Part shown: positions 62,102 through 64,000 of the stretch, in pieces | Layout: every line of letters starts with the position of its first letter | Position numbering within the stretch: position 1 is the stretch's first letter | Assembly: GCA_013398295.1 (NCBI GenBank) | Contig: VZSF01001915.1 | Location: forward strand, 137,043-201,042 | Length of the DNA: 64,000 nt | Reading direction: 5' to 3' | From: Chionis minor | Lineage: Eukaryota > Chordata > Aves > Charadriiformes > Chionididae | The notes under the pieces: model-generated | Databases searched by the model: none | What the model was told of the DNA's origin: nothing | The model's input: only the letters and a program-made list of their open reading frames with translations | Program-made: the position numbers and the translations under genes

Positions 62102-63409
62102 GAGATGTTGCTGCTGTAGATGCACCTCCTGTTAATCCATGCCTCTCTGTGACTCTTTTCCAATGCTCCATGGGCACAATCCATTTTCTTGCATGAGAAG
62201 TCCCCAGTTCAGCCATGTAGTTAAATATGTGCTGATGTGCCACAGATCTACAGGGGGTCACAGGGTGTTTGAATGGCAATTGAGTAAAATAAATATGTAA
62301 GAATGCAATTATGTTGAAAAAATTATGCCTACTTTTTTCTTTCATTGGACTCTGAAGGGATGTATGGCTGAAGACACCACTGTTTTGTAAAAATTGCAGT
62401 AAAACACAGTGCATTCTGTGTCATTCGTGCTGATTTTTATCTTTCAACTTTGAGTTTCTTTAATAAGTCCCTGTAGTTGTCTATGGCTTATTTATTTGCA
62501 TTGTGTAGCTATTTAGGGTCAAATTCTAATCCTAAAAGAGTTCAGGTAAAAGACCTGTCATAGTTAGTGAAGTCAAGACTTTATCCACAGCATATGCACT
62601 TCTCCACTGCCAATTATTGTCAAAAGTAGTTCAACATTTTCCATTATCCAGATTTTCAGTTCTGTTTTTCCTTTAAATCTAGTGGCTGATTTGAGAAATA
62701 ATCGCAGAAATGACCTGCATTTTGTTTGCTTGTAGGACAGTGAGTTTCCTGCCATGGTGCTCTACCATTTTTTAAAATTTTTTAGCCTTGTCCATAAAAG
62801 TGTTAAAATGGTATGGTGCCTTTCACGGTAAAGCTGCTCAGTGGTTCCCAGTGCAGATGAGCTGTGTAAAACATCAGCTGGGCAGGTACGTCTTGGTCTT
62901 TACAGTCTTGGTGCTCAACTTCCCAATGACTTCTGAAAGTGCCAGGTGGGCAAGAACCAGACACACACTTCCCAAATGAATTGCTTGAGGTCCTTTCTAT
63001 ACCCTCCCTCGTCAGCATTTATATCTCCGGTGCTTTACTGCATCTAGTCACAGCTTTACTTGTATCCTCTTTCAGCACCAGCTTCTTGGTGTGCTGTAGC
63101 AGTGTGACAGTTTTAAACAGTGCAAAATGAACGTTACATTGCCACAGAGAACGTGTGTTTCATATAAATGTTCTTTCCAAGTAGCATTATATAGTACTCA
63201 GGATACAATATATCACAGTTGTCTTTTTTTACTAACATATTAATAGTGTGATAATTAAGAATAGTTTATTTGAAATCCTTAAGAATTCATATAGTTGTAA
63301 GAGTGTCCAACAGGTCAAGTACTTGCTAATAAAATGGCTGCTCTTAACACAACTGCACAGAATTAGGATCTCTGCTGTTTGGGAGAAAAGAGCTTTTAAA
63401 GATCATCAG

Positions 63410-63690
63410 TCAGACTTGTAATGAATAGGAAAAGACGAGCGTATGAGTGCTGCGATGTTGATAGCGGGCAGCTGGTAGATTCTCTGGAAGATGACCAGTA
63501 AGCACTGACATTACTCCAAGTAGCATCAAGAGAATTGATCCAAGAACTATTCGGACAACTCTTGTGGCATGATTACACTTAAGTTGAACTCTTTTTCCTG
63601 TTTTGACTATTTTAAATGTTTCAGTGTTGCCATTGCATTTGCTGTGAAGAAGATCTCTCACATATGCTGGCTTGGACCATTTTGGCTATT
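63410..63690 (-). other. Open frame of uncertain status, minus strand
   Basis: The frame is open on the minus strand from an AG at about 63686 through an ATG at 63661 to a stop near 63410. It includes RDLLHSKC, KTGKRVQLKC and a hydrophobic run IVLGSILLMLLGVMSVL. Two cysteines followed by a membrane-like stretch look somewhat protein-like. No donor site, known domain or family was recognised. It could be a diverged exon of an adjacent gene or chance. Confidence 0.12.
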
Positions 63691-64000
63691 TTTTTTCACA
63701 GTCAGCTTGCTTTTCAGACCCTCCTTTCTGTTCTTCCCTGACACAATTTGGATTTGAGAATTGGCAATACACATCTCTAATGTCCATTTAATGCTGCTAT
63801 GCCTGGCTTGTCTTCACAGGTGTTGGGGTTGGGGCAGGTGTTGGGGGAAAAAAGAACAAAGCCAGTAACACCTAGTGTCAAGTTTACTGAACAGATGTGC
63901 CATCTCAAGATGGGGAAATCTTTCCCTTTTCTGGATCTAAATTTTTAATGACAATCTAGGCTCGAAGGGGGAGGGGTTCAAGATCAGGTCCTGCAGAAAT

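Larger units (their letters stand above)
61336..64000. other. Non-coding DNA, no gene recognised
   Basis: It contains a T20 tract (61462-61481), a 13-bp tandem duplication (62076-62101) and a minus-strand open frame at 63410-63690. The 142-codon minus frame at 61986-62414 crosses the tandem repeat and looks non-coding. No transposon was recognised. Confidence 0.5.

Noticed and set aside
62838..62870. CAGTGGTTCCCAGTGCAG, slightly like a hAT-type terminus
   Set aside because: No second terminus and no 8-bp duplication found nearby.
1..64000. tRNA, rRNA, snRNA, CRISPR or bacterial-type features
   Set aside because: No cloverleaf gene, snRNA start sequence, spaced direct-repeat array or compact operon layout was seen on reading either strand.

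Overview
This window looks like non-coding DNA from a bird, or at least a sauropsid. The main evidence is the repeat content. Eight CR1 non-LTR retrotransposon fragments, plus one degenerate older tail, lie on both strands, and several carry the avian CR1 3' end with its short ATTCTATG-type terminal repeat. There are no L1, Alu, B1 or other mammalian young repeats. Fragments of old tRNA-derived, MIR-like SINEs and other ancient amniote repeats are also present. Base composition is mostly AT-rich with a few small GC-rich patches. No bacterial, organellar, rRNA or tRNA gene was seen. The species cannot be determined from the sequence alone.

No protein-coding gene was recognised. The longest open frames (213 codons at 35945-36586 +, 165 codons at 19022-19519 -) are either not similar to any family I know or belong to a retrotransposon. 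The window is best read as a gene desert or the inside of a very large intron. A few open frames with slightly gene-like character (47664-47888 -, 63410-63690 -) and a possible 30-nt microexon (24939-24968 +) are recorded at low confidence.

Layout: 1-4750 is unique AT-rich DNA. 4750-5591 is a CR1 3' half in + orientation with a broken reverse-transcriptase frame. 6071-6130 and 6230-6276 are two short minus-strand CR1 tails. 6484-6506 is a G-run tract. 9334-9530 is an ancient amniote repeat. 10265-11135 is an old minus-strand CR1, and 11517-11612 a younger minus-strand CR1 tail. 19165-19530 is an internal CR1 fragment whose reading frame is still open but which lacks its 3' end. 20260-20310 is an ancient repeat relic. 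21659-21890 is a GC-rich unit with TG...CA ends, 9-bp inverted termini and a 5-bp direct flank, probably a solo LTR or small transposon. 23290-23720 is a plus-strand CR1 3' end. 28694-28808 is a pyrimidine microsatellite. 33375-33490, 37787-37925 and 38235-38475 are SINE relics. 44851-44932 and 49852-50002 are CR1 tails. Between 49947 and 50150 a block of about 101 bp is repeated on either side of a single N, most likely an assembly artefact. From 52 kb to the end the sequence is mostly unique, with small tandem repeats and one CpG-rich patch at 61080-61335.

Nothing here forms a pathway or an operon. The biology is retrotransposon history: several ages of CR1, older SINEs and one probable LTR-type insertion. 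I did not find an undescribed coding system. The points most worth checking are the LTR-like unit at 21.66 kb, the N-flanked duplication at 50 kb, the frame-intact CR1 piece at 19.2 kb and the CpG-rich patch at 61.1 kb.
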